Below, in pieces: positions 16,765 to 26,392 of a stretch of DNA of 50,407 bases. The first letter of the stretch is position 1; the number at the start of each line of letters is the position of its first letter. The stretch lies in contig CAYRGQ010000024.1 of assembly GCA_964423925.1 (NCBI GenBank), forward strand, positions 1-50,407, read 5' to 3'. The DNA comes from CAYRGQ01 sp964423925. Lineage in GTDB: Bacteria > Bacteroidota > Bacteroidia > Sphingobacteriales > Sphingobacteriaceae. Under the pieces are notes generated by a model. The model had not been told where the DNA came from. It saw only the letters and a list, made by a program, of their open reading frames with translations, and made no database searches. The translations under genes were made by a program, and so were the position numbers.

Positions 16765-16795
16765 CAAATTTAGTGATTTCGCACGGATATCACAA
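16765..16795 (-). promoter_or_regulatory. Promoter of the kinase-peroxidase-MBL operon
   Basis: Read on the minus strand: TTG (16795-16793), 20 bases, TAAATTTG (16772-16765), an exact match to the Bacteroidota consensus. It lies 35 bases upstream of the kinase ATG at 16730. The rest of the 272-base gap to 17003 shows only an unsupported TATATTCG at 16897-16904. Confidence 0.6.
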
Positions 16796-17002
16796 GGGCT
16801 TTGGCGATATACCATGCTGGTTTCGGAGCACCTAGACACGCGAATAAACGTTGGTATCGATTTTAATACAATCTCCGCTATTCCCATCATATTAGCTATA
16901 TTCGTTCAGTAAACTGACCACTGGCTAGATCAATGAAGCCCAGCCGATCAACACACCGGGTGGCGAGGGTCGGCGATAAAACCAACGCAAAACGTTACCG
17001 TC

Positions 17003-19714
17003 ATGAGAATAGTCTCCCTTTTCGTAGTAATTAACCTTCTTTTCGCTACGCACGCCCCCGCTCAGGAAATCCCTTCGCCCCGCGCGCATTTCGGATTCGA
17101 TATCGGCGAAGATTACCAGTTGGCAAATTATACGCAGACGGAAGCCTATTTTAAAAGACTCGTGTCTGCGTCGGATCGGGCCGTGATGGAGCGAGTGGGC
17201 GAAACTTCCGAGGGCCGCGACCATTACCTCATTATCGTGTCCTCGCCCGAGAACCTGGCTAACATCCAGCAGTATAAGGAGATCTCACAACAAATGGCGC
17301 GCGCGGAGATGGAAGAAACCCAAGCCCGCCTATTAGCGGAAACCGGCAAGCCTGTCGTATGGATTGATGGCGGTTTGCATTCTACCGAAACAGTGGCCAC
17401 CCACCAGCTAATCGAGACACTTTACCAGCTGTTAAGTCGAAACGATCCCGAGACCATGCGTATACTTGACGAGGTCATCATCTTGATTTTCCATTGTAAC
17501 CCCGATGGGCATGAGTTGGTATCGGATTGGTATATGAAGGACGAGGACGTCTCCCAGCGCAACAAGCGTACGCCAACCATGTACCACAAATACGTTGGCC
17601 ACGACAACAACCGCGATTTCTACATGAACAACCTGAAGGAAACGACGACGATTTCCCGCTTGCAATACATTGAATGGAATCCCCAGATCATCTACAACCA
17701 CCACCAAACAGCGCCGGCCGGAGCCGTCGTGGCTGGCCCGCCTTACCGTGATCCATTCAACCATGTTATTGACCCCCTTCTGATTACGGGCATTGACGGT
17801 GTTGCGGCGGCTATGATCAATCGACTTAACCAGGAAGACCGTCGCGGTTACACGCGGCTCAGCGGTTCGGTGTTCTCTACCTGGTGGAACGGCGGCCTTC
17901 GCACCACACCTTACTACCATAATAGCATCGGCATCTTGACGGAGATCATCGGCGACCCCACTCCGTCCCAGGTGCCACTCGTGCCCGACCGCCTTATTCC
18001 GAACAATGCCACACCAAACCCCGTCATACCGACGGACTGGAATTTCAAGAAATCAATCGACTACTCCGTCTCGTTGAACTATGCCATACTGGACTACGCG
18101 AGCCGATTTGGCGACCAGCTGCTTTACAACATGTATAAAATGGGACGCAACTCAATCGAACGTGGTAGTCGTGACCACTGGACACATCGCCCCGCGTACG
18201 TAGAACGGATTAAGGCCGACTACGAGGCTGACCAGACCGAAGAGGCGAACGTGCGCCGAGGAGGCATCCCCGCTACCTATTTCGAGAGCGTTTTTAGTGA
18301 CCCGGCCCTACGCGATCCGCGGGCCTTTATCATCCCCGCTGACCAGAAGGACTTTGCGCGCGCAGTGTCCTTTGTCAACGCGCTGATCAAGTCGGGCATC
18401 CAGATCCATCGAGCTACGGCAGACTTTTCAGTCGATGGCGCCTCCTACCCGAAAGACTCGTACGTTATCTTCGCCGCACAGGCCTTCAGGCCTCATTTAC
18501 TGGATATGCTAGAGCCCCAAGACCACCCTAACGACTTTCAATATCCCGGCGGGCCGCCCGTGCGCCCCTATGACGCCGCCGGCTGGACACTCGCGTATCA
18601 ATTCGGGATTGATGTGGATCGCGTCCTCGACGGATTGGATGGCCCCTTTGAACCGCTCCCACTGGGCGAACTGCAGCACCCGCCAGCGACCAACCTGCCC
18701 AAATCAGACCGCGGGTATCTACTGAGCACCGAAATCAACAACACGTTCATCGCCGTGAACGAGTTGCTGTCCGCGGGAATCCCCGTGTACCGCACCACCG
18801 CTCCCGCTGCAGACGTACCGGCCGGCACGTTTTACGTACCGGCGTCAGGTCATCGCGTGCTCCAAAGCGCAGCGCAAACACTTGGCATACGTCCCGAAGC
18901 GGCCCCTCGGAAACCTGCGCACGCGGCAGCGATTAAGCCCCGTCGCATCGGTCTTTATGATTATTACGGAGGCTCGATGCCTTCGGGATGGGTTCGGTGG
19001 CTATTGGAACAATATCGCTATACGGATGTCTCGGTGGTCTACCCCCAAGAAATCGACGCAGGCGACCTGCATGAGAAATACGACGTCCTGCTGTTTATCG
19101 GGTCTGGCATCCCTTCCGCAGGCTCAAGTGCTGGATCGCGCACGGCTAATACCCGAACCGACGAAATTCCGGACGAATACCATCACATGCTCGGCAGTTT
19201 TACGCTCGACCATTCCCTGCCGTCAGTTCGTGACTTCCTCGAACGAGGCGGTACCGTGCTGAGTGTCGGCAACGCGACTTCATTGGGCTACCACCTCGGA
19301 CTCCCCGTCAAGAATGCATTAGTGGAAACGGACGAGGAAGGAAACACCAAACCGTTGTCTGGCGAGAAATTCTATGCGCCGGGCAGCGTCCACGAAGTCC
19401 ACATCGCGACTGACGAACCCATCGCGTTGGGGCTGCCTGCCACTGTGAATGTCATGTCAAGCAACAGCCCCCTCTTTGCCCTGGATGACGCTGCACGGGC
19501 GGCAGGCATCAAAAAACTGGCTTGGTACGGTAACAACAACCCGCTGAAAAGCGGCTGGATATGGGGAGCGGAATACCTGCGTGGCGGCGTGGCAGCGTAC
19601 GCGTCCCCCGTCGGCAAAGGGACTTTCTATGCTTTCGGCCCTGAGATTACTTTCCGCGCACAGTCACACGGCACTTTCAAGTGGTTGTTTAACGCATTAT
19701 ACACAACGCCTTAA
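17003..19714 (+). CDS. Secreted M14-family zinc carboxypeptidase with C-terminal GATase1-like domain (copy 1)
   Basis: A 903-residue exported protein with a signal peptide (to about ATHAPAQ, residue 21). The M14 catalytic domain covers about 40-400: zinc ligands His126 and Glu129 in GGLHSTE, the substrate Arg region in HDNNRDFY, the third ligand in YNHHQTAPAG and the catalytic Glu probably in GILTEIIG. A C-terminal domain (about 650-890) begins RIGLYDYYGGSMPSGWVRW and resembles the class I glutamine-amidotransferase-like fold appended to many Bacteroidota M14 peptidases. It is followed 25 bases later by a close paralogue. Probably digests peptides in the periplasm. Confidence 0.88.
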   Translation: MRIVSLFVVINLLFATHAPAQEIPSPRAHFGFDIGEDYQLANYTQTEAYFKRLVSASDRAVMERVGETSEGRDHYLIIVSSPENLANIQQYKEISQQMARAEMEETQARLLAETGKPVVWIDGGLHSTETVATHQLIETLYQLLSRNDPETMRILDEVIILIFHCNPDGHELVSDWYMKDEDVSQRNKRTPTMYHKYVGHDNNRDFYMNNLKETTTISRLQYIEWNPQIIYNHHQTAPAGAVVAGPPYRDPFNHVIDPLLITGIDGVAAAMINRLNQEDRRGYTRLSGSVFSTWWNGGLRTTPYYHNSIGILTEIIGDPTPSQVPLVPDRLIPNNATPNPVIPTDWNFKKSIDYSVSLNYAILDYASRFGDQLLYNMYKMGRNSIERGSRDHWTHRPAYVERIKADYEADQTEEANVRRGGIPATYFESVFSDPALRDPRAFIIPADQKDFARAVSFVNALIKSGIQIHRATADFSVDGASYPKDSYVIFAAQAFRPHLLDMLEPQDHPNDFQYPGGPPVRPYDAAGWTLAYQFGIDVDRVLDGLDGPFEPLPLGELQHPPATNLPKSDRGYLLSTEINNTFIAVNELLSAGIPVYRTTAPAADVPAGTFYVPASGHRVLQSAAQTLGIRPEAAPRKPAHAAAIKPRRIGLYDYYGGSMPSGWVRWLLEQYRYTDVSVVYPQEIDAGDLHEKYDVLLFIGSGIPSAGSSAGSRTANTRTDEIPDEYHHMLGSFTLDHSLPSVRDFLERGGTVLSVGNATSLGYHLGLPVKNALVETDEEGNTKPLSGEKFYAPGSVHEVHIATDEPIALGLPATVNVMSSNSPLFALDDAARAAGIKKLAWYGNNNPLKSGWIWGAEYLRGGVAAYASPVGKGTFYAFGPEITFRAQSHGTFKWLFNALYTTP

Positions 19715-19739
19715 TTTCGACTACGGCAAATACCTTCGT

Positions 19740-22490
19740 ATGCATAAGTACATTCGCAACATTCTCGTCTTTTTGTCTCTCGCGAGCATCACGACCAGCA
19801 AAGCCCAACAAATCCCCACGCCACAGGAGCATTTTGGTTTCTACATCGGACAGGACTACCGCCTCACCAACTACACGGATACGGAGGCGTATTTCAAACG
19901 CCTGGCTGCCTCGGACCGAGTACAACTCGTGGATATCGGCGAGACGGAGGAAGGCCGGCGGCAATATATGCTCATCGTATCCTCGCCCGAAAACCTTGCC
20001 CAATTGGAAAAATACCGGGAAATATCCCTGAAGTTAGCCTTGGCCGAAGACTTGGACGAGGAGGACGCGCGCGCACTGGCTAAGCAAGGAAAAGCGGTGG
20101 TGTGGATCGACGGCGCCCTGCATTCGACTGAGATGGTGGGTACGCATGCGCTAATCGAAACTGCTTATCAGCTAGCGAGCCGCACCGACGACGAAACACA
20201 GTTTATTCTCGACAACACGATTATCCTGCTTGTGCATGCGAATCCCGACGGGCACGAACTGACCGGGAACTGGTACATGCATCGGGCTGACTCGACCAAG
20301 CGCCGCATGGATATTCCCGTGCTTTACCAGAAGTACATCGGCCACGACAATAACCGGGACTTCTACATCACCAACATGAAGGAAAGCCAAAACATGAGCC
20401 GGCAACTGTTCGTGGAATGGATGCCGCAAATCATGTATAATCACCACCAAACGGCCCCCGCTGGCGCCGTCGTGGCGGGTCCTCCCTACGTGGATCCGTT
20501 CAATTACGCGATTGACCCGTTGCTGATGACCGGTATCGACGCCGTGGGTGCCAATATGATCAATCGACTGAATACCGAAGGACGGCCGGGTTTCACGCGC
20601 CTACGCGGCTCCCCATTCAGCACCTGGTACAACGGCGGGCTGCGTACAACAACCTACTTCCATAACATCGTGGGTATATTGACGGAGATTATCGGCGGGC
20701 CTACGCCAGCGAGTATCCCCGTGGTACCTAGCCGTATGCTGCCATCAGGGAACACGCCTAATCCGGTAATGCCCCAACAAGCTTGGCATTTCAAACAATC
20801 CATTGATTACTCCCTGTCCATGAATTACGCGGTGTTAGACTACGCGGCGCGGCACCGCGACCAAGTGTTATACAACATCTACCGAATGGGCCGGAATTCC
20901 ATCGAAAAAGGCAGCCAAGACTCGTGGATATTGACCCCACGGACCATCGATCGCCTGGAAGAAACGTATCGACAGGATTTGGAGGCCGGAGAAATAGAAA
21001 ATGCACAAGAAACCACGGCTTTCGCCAACAGAAACCGCATTCCTTATAGCTATTACGAGCGCGTCTTTAAAGACCCTGCCCTTCGCGATGCGCGTGGATA
21101 CATCATTCCGGCTAGCCAGCACGATTTCGCCACGGCCGTCAAGTTTGTCAACGCCTTGGCAAAATCTGGAATCTTCATCCATCAGGCTACCGCAGATTTC
21201 TCGGTCGATGGAAAGACCTACCCGGCCGGATCGTTCGTCGTCAAAACCGACCAGGCTTTTCGCCCGCATATCCTCGACATGTTTGAACCGCAGGACTATC
21301 CGAATGACTTCCTGTATCCTGGCGCACCTCCAACGCGGCCCTACGACGTAGCCGGCTGGACGTTGGCCTATCAAATGAACATCGAGTTCGATCGGATTTT
21401 AGACGATTTCGACGGCCCTTTCGAGCGGCTGCCGCATGGCGAGGTACAAGCTATGCCTGCGTCTGAGATACCCACGTCGGCACACGGTTACTTCCTAAGT
21501 GGGGGCATTAATGACAACTATATCGCCGTCAACGCGCTGCTCAAGGCAGGCGTTGACGTTTTCCGAACAGCGCACGAGGTGCAGGGATTGGCCGCAGGAT
21601 CGTTTTACGTTCCCGCGAATGGAATGGCCACGCTTCGGTCAATCAACGCCGACCACGGCTTTGTGGCCGTTCCGGCGAGTTCGCGCCCGGCTGGCCTCTC
21701 GCCTATTGCGCCCACGCGAATTGCACTTTACGATCGTTATGGTGGTTCTATGCCATCCGGCTGGGTACGTTGGATATTGGAACAATATGGGTACGACTAC
21801 CAGCTAATATATCCCGCAGAAATCAATGCGGGCGACCTAATCAAAAAATACGATGTTATACTTTTCATCGGACCGGGGATACCCAGCTTCAACGCCGGCA
21901 ACGCGACACGCGGACAGCAACAGGGCGCAACCAACCTGGACGATATACCCGAGGCGTACGCCCATATGGTCGGCTCGCTCACCGCCACGGAAAGTGTCCC
22001 AGCATTACGATCCTTTGCCGAGCAGGGCGGCACGGTAGTCACGGTTGGAGCAAGCACGAGTTTAGCTTACCATTTCCAACTGCCCGTGTCGGACGCCTTG
22101 ACAGAGATAGTCGATGGCGAACTGGTTCGCTTGCCTAGCGAAAAGTACTTTGTGCCCGGCAGCGTGCTGCGCATGCAAGTCGACACCCAACATCCAGCCA
22201 ACGCGGGTATGAACGCACAAACAGACGTCATGTTTACCAATAGCCCGGTATTCCGATTGGAACCACTCGCCGCCGCCGCTGGCGTGGAAGCTTTGGCATG
22301 GTTCGGCACGGAAAACCCCTTGCGCAGCGGCTGGGCGTGGGGCGCTTCCTACCTGAGGAATGGTGTGACGGCCTTTGTGGCGCCAGTAGGCCAGGGAAAA
22401 CTCTACGCCTTTGGCCCGGAGATTACCTATCGCGCCCAAGCCCATGGCACATTCAAGCTATTGTTCAACACGTTGTACCAGCCGCGATGA
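19740..22490 (+). CDS. Secreted M14-family zinc carboxypeptidase (copy 2, tandem paralogue)
   Basis: A 916-residue paralogue of the preceding gene, with the same domain order throughout: signal peptide (cut near TSKAQ), M14 domain with GALHSTE zinc motif, HDNNRDFY and YNHHQTAPAG, and a C-terminal RIALYDRYGGSMPSGWVRW domain. Most residues match copy 1 by eye, with differences concentrated in linkers and the C-terminal third. The frame is open 53 codons upstream inside copy 1; the ATG at 19740 is chosen because it starts the signal peptide. Both copies keep all metal ligands, so both should be active. Confidence 0.88.
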   Translation: MHKYIRNILVFLSLASITTSKAQQIPTPQEHFGFYIGQDYRLTNYTDTEAYFKRLAASDRVQLVDIGETEEGRRQYMLIVSSPENLAQLEKYREISLKLALAEDLDEEDARALAKQGKAVVWIDGALHSTEMVGTHALIETAYQLASRTDDETQFILDNTIILLVHANPDGHELTGNWYMHRADSTKRRMDIPVLYQKYIGHDNNRDFYITNMKESQNMSRQLFVEWMPQIMYNHHQTAPAGAVVAGPPYVDPFNYAIDPLLMTGIDAVGANMINRLNTEGRPGFTRLRGSPFSTWYNGGLRTTTYFHNIVGILTEIIGGPTPASIPVVPSRMLPSGNTPNPVMPQQAWHFKQSIDYSLSMNYAVLDYAARHRDQVLYNIYRMGRNSIEKGSQDSWILTPRTIDRLEETYRQDLEAGEIENAQETTAFANRNRIPYSYYERVFKDPALRDARGYIIPASQHDFATAVKFVNALAKSGIFIHQATADFSVDGKTYPAGSFVVKTDQAFRPHILDMFEPQDYPNDFLYPGAPPTRPYDVAGWTLAYQMNIEFDRILDDFDGPFERLPHGEVQAMPASEIPTSAHGYFLSGGINDNYIAVNALLKAGVDVFRTAHEVQGLAAGSFYVPANGMATLRSINADHGFVAVPASSRPAGLSPIAPTRIALYDRYGGSMPSGWVRWILEQYGYDYQLIYPAEINAGDLIKKYDVILFIGPGIPSFNAGNATRGQQQGATNLDDIPEAYAHMVGSLTATESVPALRSFAEQGGTVVTVGASTSLAYHFQLPVSDALTEIVDGELVRLPSEKYFVPGSVLRMQVDTQHPANAGMNAQTDVMFTNSPVFRLEPLAAAAGVEALAWFGTENPLRSGWAWGASYLRNGVTAFVAPVGQGKLYAFGPEITYRAQAHGTFKLLFNTLYQPR

Positions 22491-22595
22491 TGGGCTAGAC
22501 TCGGCGAGCGGCGCGCGGGGCCTATACGATACTTGCCAGCAAAATAGGTGTTATCCGCCAAGTATCGAGCTTAGGTTTTTTCGCCAAAATATGGA

Positions 22596-22626
22596 TTTGA
22601 GAAAATTATACGCTACCTTAGCTTTT
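22596..22626 (+). promoter_or_regulatory. Promoter of tatA
   Basis: TTTG (22596-22599), 19 bases, TAGCTTTT (22619-22626; seven of eight). An AGAGAGGA Shine-Dalgarno-like sequence at 22634-22641 precedes the ATG at 22651, unusually strong for this phylum. Confidence 0.5.
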
Positions 22627-22650
22627 GTAAAATAGAGAGGACCTGTTTGT

Positions 22651-23148
22651 ATGTTGAGTGCAGTATTCGCATTTTTGAATATCGGAACCCCAGAAATGAT
22701 GTTGATTATTGGGGCCGCGCTTTTGCTGTTTGGCGGCAAGAAACTCCCGGAGTTGGCGCGTGGGTTGGGCCGTGGTATTCGCGAATTTAAAGACGCGTCA
22801 GAAACCATTAAACGCGACATCAGCGAACAAATCAATAATTTCGAAAAGGATTTGGAAGTTAAAGACGTCCTTATCAAGGACGAAGACCTGCCGACCAAAC
22901 AATTGGCAGAAAAAAATCCGATGCAGAAAAATCCGACGTTCACCGCGCCCGAGGGCACGTACCCGCACCACCCTACCAACCAACATGACTATTACAATCA
23001 AGATGTGCACTACGGTGGCGGCTATCCGGCGACGGACCCCGTTACTTCCGCGCAACCGTCTGGCGAAAATACGCCCACGGAACCATCCGCCAACGATGCT
23101 TCCGAGGTGACCAACACCACGCCCGTGAGCGAAAACAAAAATGCCTAA
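22651..23148 (+). CDS. tatA: Twin-arginine translocase subunit TatA/TatE family, with a long C-terminal tail
   Basis: A 165-residue protein: one N-terminal membrane helix (about residues 10-28), then FGGKKLPELARGLG (27-40) and an amphipathic helix, the definitive TatA pattern. Typical TatA proteins are 60-90 residues. Here residues 95-165 add a hydrophilic tail rich in Pro, Asn, His, Tyr and Thr (PHHPTNQHDYYNQ, then acidic and Ser/Thr-rich). TatA forms the export pore for folded proteins; tatC is not in this window. Two proteins with twin-arginine signals are encoded further right (32521-33561 and 42785-43831). Confidence 0.93.
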   Translation: MLSAVFAFLNIGTPEMMLIIGAALLLFGGKKLPELARGLGRGIREFKDASETIKRDISEQINNFEKDLEVKDVLIKDEDLPTKQLAEKNPMQKNPTFTAPEGTYPHHPTNQHDYYNQDVHYGGGYPATDPVTSAQPSGENTPTEPSANDASEVTNTTPVSENKNA

Positions 23149-23195
23149 CGGGTTCGTATCATAGGAATTTCAATAAAGCAAACTACCCTTTCCCA

Positions 23196-23214
23196 TGCGA
23201 TATATCCAATCGCA
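23196..23214 (+). other. Hairpin just upstream of the tex start codon
   Basis: TGCGAT (23196-23201) pairs with ATCGCA (23209-23214) around a 7-base loop, ending nine bases before the tex ATG. It would sit across the ribosome-binding region of tex mRNA. Confidence 0.35.
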
Positions 23215-23223
23215 TTTATCCGT

Positions 23224-25485
23224 ATGAATCAGGAACAAATTATTGCCACCGAGCTTGCCTTGCAGGGTAAGCAGGTGTGCAGCACCCTAGCCCTGCTTGA
23301 CGAGGGGAGCACCATTCCATTTATCGCACGCTACCGAAAAGAGATGACCGGTGGCCTCGACGAGGTACAAATCGCCCAAATTAGAGATCGCGCTACGCAG
23401 CTGAGAGAATTGGAAAAACGCAAGGAGGTTGTGCTGAAGTCTATCACTGACCAAGGCAAACTGACTCCTGAACTGGAGACTTTGGTGCGGGAGGCTGGCA
23501 CTATGGCACGGCTTGAGGACATTTACCTCCCCTATAAACCGAAGCGCAGGACTCGGGCCAGCGTAGCCCGTGAGAAAGGACTGGATCCCTTGGCACGGCT
23601 CATCCTGCTGCAGGATGGGAGTGATATCATGAAAGAGGCTGCCAAGTACGTCAATCCGGAGACGGGGGTGACCTCCGTCGAAGACGCTCTGGAGGGTGCC
23701 CGCGACATTATTGCCGAAACGATTGCCGAGGACGCTGACATCCGCGCCAAGGCTCGGCAGGTTTTTCTGGATAAAGGGATGTTCGTCTCTCGGGTCGTAC
23801 CGGGAAAGGAAGAACTAGCACTAAAATACAAGGATTATTACGACTGGTCAGAACCCGTTAAAACGGCTCCGTCGCACCGTATCCTGGCGATGCGGCGCGG
23901 TGAAAAAGAAGAAATGCTTTACCTGGATGTGTCGGTGGAAGAGTCCGACATATTACCTTTGCTGGACCACGCTTACGTGCACGGCGCCGGCGAGGCTGCC
24001 ACCCAGGTACGCATGGCCATGCTTGACGGATATAAGCGACTCTTGCGCCCCGCTATGGAAACCGAAGTACGCGTCGTGACGCGCCAACGCGCCGACGATG
24101 AAGCCATTCGGGTGTTCACCGAAAACGCACGGCAGTTACTGCTGGCCGCCCCGCTGGGGCAAAAGCGCGTCATGGCCATCGACCCCGGATTCCGAACGGG
24201 TTGTAAGACGGTCGTACTCGACGCGCAAGGCAAGCTATTAGAACACACTACGCTATTTCTGCACGCGTCCAGCGCCGCTAAAGCCGAAGAAGCAAAGGCC
24301 ATTATACACGAACTCGTGCAGAAACATGAGGTAGAGGCAATCGCCATTGGCAATGGGACGGCCGGTAGGGAAACCGAGCAGTTTATCAATGCGCTGCATC
24401 TTGAAGGCGTCCTTGTCGTAATGGTCAACGAAAGCGGTGCGTCCGTTTACTCGGCGTCTGACGTGGCGCGCCAAGAGTTTCCAGACCATGACGTTACCGT
24501 CCGCGGTGCCGTATCCATCGGCCGCCGCCTGATGGACCCCCTCGCCGAACTTGTCAAGATCGACCCGAAGTCGATCGGCGTCGGACAATACCAACACGAC
24601 GTCGACCAAACCAAATTGCAACAAGCGCTCGACGATACCGTCGCCAGTTGCGTCAATGCGGTTGGCGTAGAGCTTAACACCGCCTCGCGGCAGTTGCTGG
24701 CTTATGTGTCCGGCTTAGGACCAGCCATTGCCCAGCAAATCATTACCTATCGGGATACACACGGCCCCTTTAAAAATCGCGAATCATTGAAAAATGTACC
24801 GCGCCTGGGCGAAAAGGCCTTTGAGCAGGCTGCAGGCTTTCTCCGCATCCGAAATGCGACCAATCCGCTTGACTCCAGTGCTGTGCACCCCGAGCGATAT
24901 GCACTCGTGGAGACCATGGCCAGCAACCTCGGTCATGGCATCGACGATTTGCTTGCCAACGAGGCCTTGCGTAAGCAAATTGACCTAAAACGCTATGTGA
25001 GTGACGATGTGGGTTTGCCCACGCTCAAGGACATCCTCGCCGAATTGGCGAAGCCGGGGCGAGATCCTAGGGAGCAGTTCGAAGCGTTCAGCTTCACCGA
25101 AGGGGTCAACAGTATCGCCGACCTTCGTATCGGTATGAAATTGCCCGGAATCGTCACGAACATCACGGCCTTCGGCGCGTTTGTAGACATCGGCGTCCAT
25201 CAAGATGGTTTAGTGCACCGAAGCCAGCTAGCCAACCGGTTCGTACAAGACCCGAACGAAGTCGTGAAGGTACAGCAACAGGTGGAAGTGACCGTGACGG
25301 AAATCGACGAGAAACGCAAGCGCATCGGGCTATCAATGAAGTCCGAACAACAATCGGCCCCGAAACCTACCCGAAAAAAAGAAACTAAACAGCAAGGGGG
25401 GCGGCGTCCGCCAAACGACAAGAAACGTAAGGAGGACGACATGGCGTCTAAACTAGCTGCTCTGAAGAGTAAATTCGGCTCGTAG
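23224..25485 (+). CDS. tex: Tex family RNA-binding transcription accessory protein
   Basis: A 753-residue protein with the full Tex architecture: N-terminal helical/HTH domain (EVQIAQIRDRATQLRELEKRKE), YqgF/RNase-H-like domain (about 320-450, VMAIDPGFRTGCKTVVLD), HhH domain (about 495-560, LAYVSGLGPAIAQQIITYRD), and a C-terminal S1 RNA-binding domain (about 635-705, GMKLPGIVTNITAFGAFVDI). The tail after the S1 domain is rich in Lys/Arg (KKETKQQGGRRPPNDKKRKE). Tex interacts with RNA and RNA polymerase; it is usually non-essential but widely conserved. Convergent with cysM. Confidence 0.95.
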   Translation: MNQEQIIATELALQGKQVCSTLALLDEGSTIPFIARYRKEMTGGLDEVQIAQIRDRATQLRELEKRKEVVLKSITDQGKLTPELETLVREAGTMARLEDIYLPYKPKRRTRASVAREKGLDPLARLILLQDGSDIMKEAAKYVNPETGVTSVEDALEGARDIIAETIAEDADIRAKARQVFLDKGMFVSRVVPGKEELALKYKDYYDWSEPVKTAPSHRILAMRRGEKEEMLYLDVSVEESDILPLLDHAYVHGAGEAATQVRMAMLDGYKRLLRPAMETEVRVVTRQRADDEAIRVFTENARQLLLAAPLGQKRVMAIDPGFRTGCKTVVLDAQGKLLEHTTLFLHASSAAKAEEAKAIIHELVQKHEVEAIAIGNGTAGRETEQFINALHLEGVLVVMVNESGASVYSASDVARQEFPDHDVTVRGAVSIGRRLMDPLAELVKIDPKSIGVGQYQHDVDQTKLQQALDDTVASCVNAVGVELNTASRQLLAYVSGLGPAIAQQIITYRDTHGPFKNRESLKNVPRLGEKAFEQAAGFLRIRNATNPLDSSAVHPERYALVETMASNLGHGIDDLLANEALRKQIDLKRYVSDDVGLPTLKDILAELAKPGRDPREQFEAFSFTEGVNSIADLRIGMKLPGIVTNITAFGAFVDIGVHQDGLVHRSQLANRFVQDPNEVVKVQQQVEVTVTEIDEKRKRIGLSMKSEQQSAPKPTRKKETKQQGGRRPPNDKKRKEDDMASKLAALKSKFGS

Positions 25486-25488
25486 GAA

Positions 25489-25510
25489 CGTGCCGCCTCA
25501 ACGTTTTTGC
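25489..25510 (+). terminator. Weak terminator after tex
   Basis: AACGT (25489-25493) pairs with ACGTT (25503-25507) around nine bases and is followed by a short T-run. The stem is only five pairs, so this is a weak candidate in the 33-base gap between convergent tex and cysM. Confidence 0.3.
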
Positions 25511-25518
25511 CGGGGCTC

Positions 25519-26391
25519 CTAACTAAACAGGTCGCTAGAGAGGTAACGATCACCGCGGTCGCAGGCGATAAACACGATGAATCCGTTTTCGAGTTCTTCG
25601 GTGAGCCTGACCGCGGCTGCACAAGCGCCTCCCGTACTCATGCCGACGAATATCCCTTCCTCGCGCGCCAATCGCCGCGTGAAAGCCGTAGCCTCCGCTT
25701 GCGAAACATCCATGATCCGGTCCACACGCTCCGGCTCGAAAATCTTGGGTAGATATTCGACTGGCCAGCGCCGAATTCCGGGAATTGAGGAGCTTTCGGT
25801 AGGCTGGCATCCCACGATTTGAACCGCAGCGTTTTGCTCTTTGAGGTATTTTGAATTGCCCATGATGCTACCCGTGGTGCCCATTGCACTCACAAAATGC
25901 GTAATCTGCCCTTGTGTATCTCGCCAAATTTCAGGACCCGTCGTGCGGTAATGTGCCAACACGTTATCGGCATTGGCAAACTGGTTGAGCAGGTAGTAAT
26001 CGTCGCGTTTACCCTTCTCTTCTGCATAATCCCGACAAGCTTCGATACTCTCCAACAGCGTCACTTCGGCACCAAAGGCCTCCATTGTCAGTGTCCGTTC
26101 GCGGGTTGAATTCTCGGGCATGACAAGCTCGATCCCCAGCCCGTAGATACTGGCCATCATAGCCAATGCTATACCGGTATTACCACTGGTAGCTTCGATG
26201 AGTTTGGTCCCGGGCTTGATGTCGCCGCGATCAAGCGCGTTTTGAATCATGCTATGCGCCGCACGGTCCTTGACGCTACCGCCTGGGTTATTGCCTTCGA
26301 GTTTGGCAAACAGCCGTACATGGGGGTTGGGGTTAATCCGAGCGAGTTCTACAAGGGGCGTATTGCCAATGCTGTCGATTATTCCGGCCAT
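25519..26391 (-). CDS. cysM: Cysteine synthase (O-acetylserine sulfhydrylase), CysM-like
   Basis: A 290-residue PLP enzyme of fold type II. The PLP lysine is Lys41 in NPGGSVKDRAA; ATSGNTGIALAM is the substrate loop, and MGTTGSIMG the phosphate-binding loop. The ending EGIFVGMSTGGACAAAV is typical of the CysM branch. It makes cysteine from O-acetylserine and sulfide (or thiosulfate). The ATG at 26391 is chosen: it comes one base after the cysE stop, while a longer frame would overlap cysE. It is the last gene of the four-gene minus-strand operon with cysE, DUF3037 and the HipA-like kinase. Confidence 0.92.
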   Translation of the reverse strand: MAGIIDSIGNTPLVELARINPNPHVRLFAKLEGNNPGGSVKDRAAHSMIQNALDRGDIKPGTKLIEATSGNTGIALAMMASIYGLGIELVMPENSTRERTLTMEAFGAEVTLLESIEACRDYAEEKGKRDDYYLLNQFANADNVLAHYRTTGPEIWRDTQGQITHFVSAMGTTGSIMGNSKYLKEQNAAVQIVGCQPTESSSIPGIRRWPVEYLPKIFEPERVDRIMDVSQAEATAFTRRLAREEGIFVGMSTGGACAAAVRLTEELENGFIVFIACDRGDRYLSSDLFS

Positions 26392-26392
26392 G

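Noticed and set aside
16891..16904. TATATTCG as a promoter of the first M14 gene
   Set aside because: One mismatch to the -7 consensus and no TTG in the 17-23 base window upstream.
19581..19739. 53-codon N-terminal extension of the second M14 gene
   Set aside because: The extension overlaps the end of copy 1 and lacks a signal peptide; the later ATG starts a normal one.
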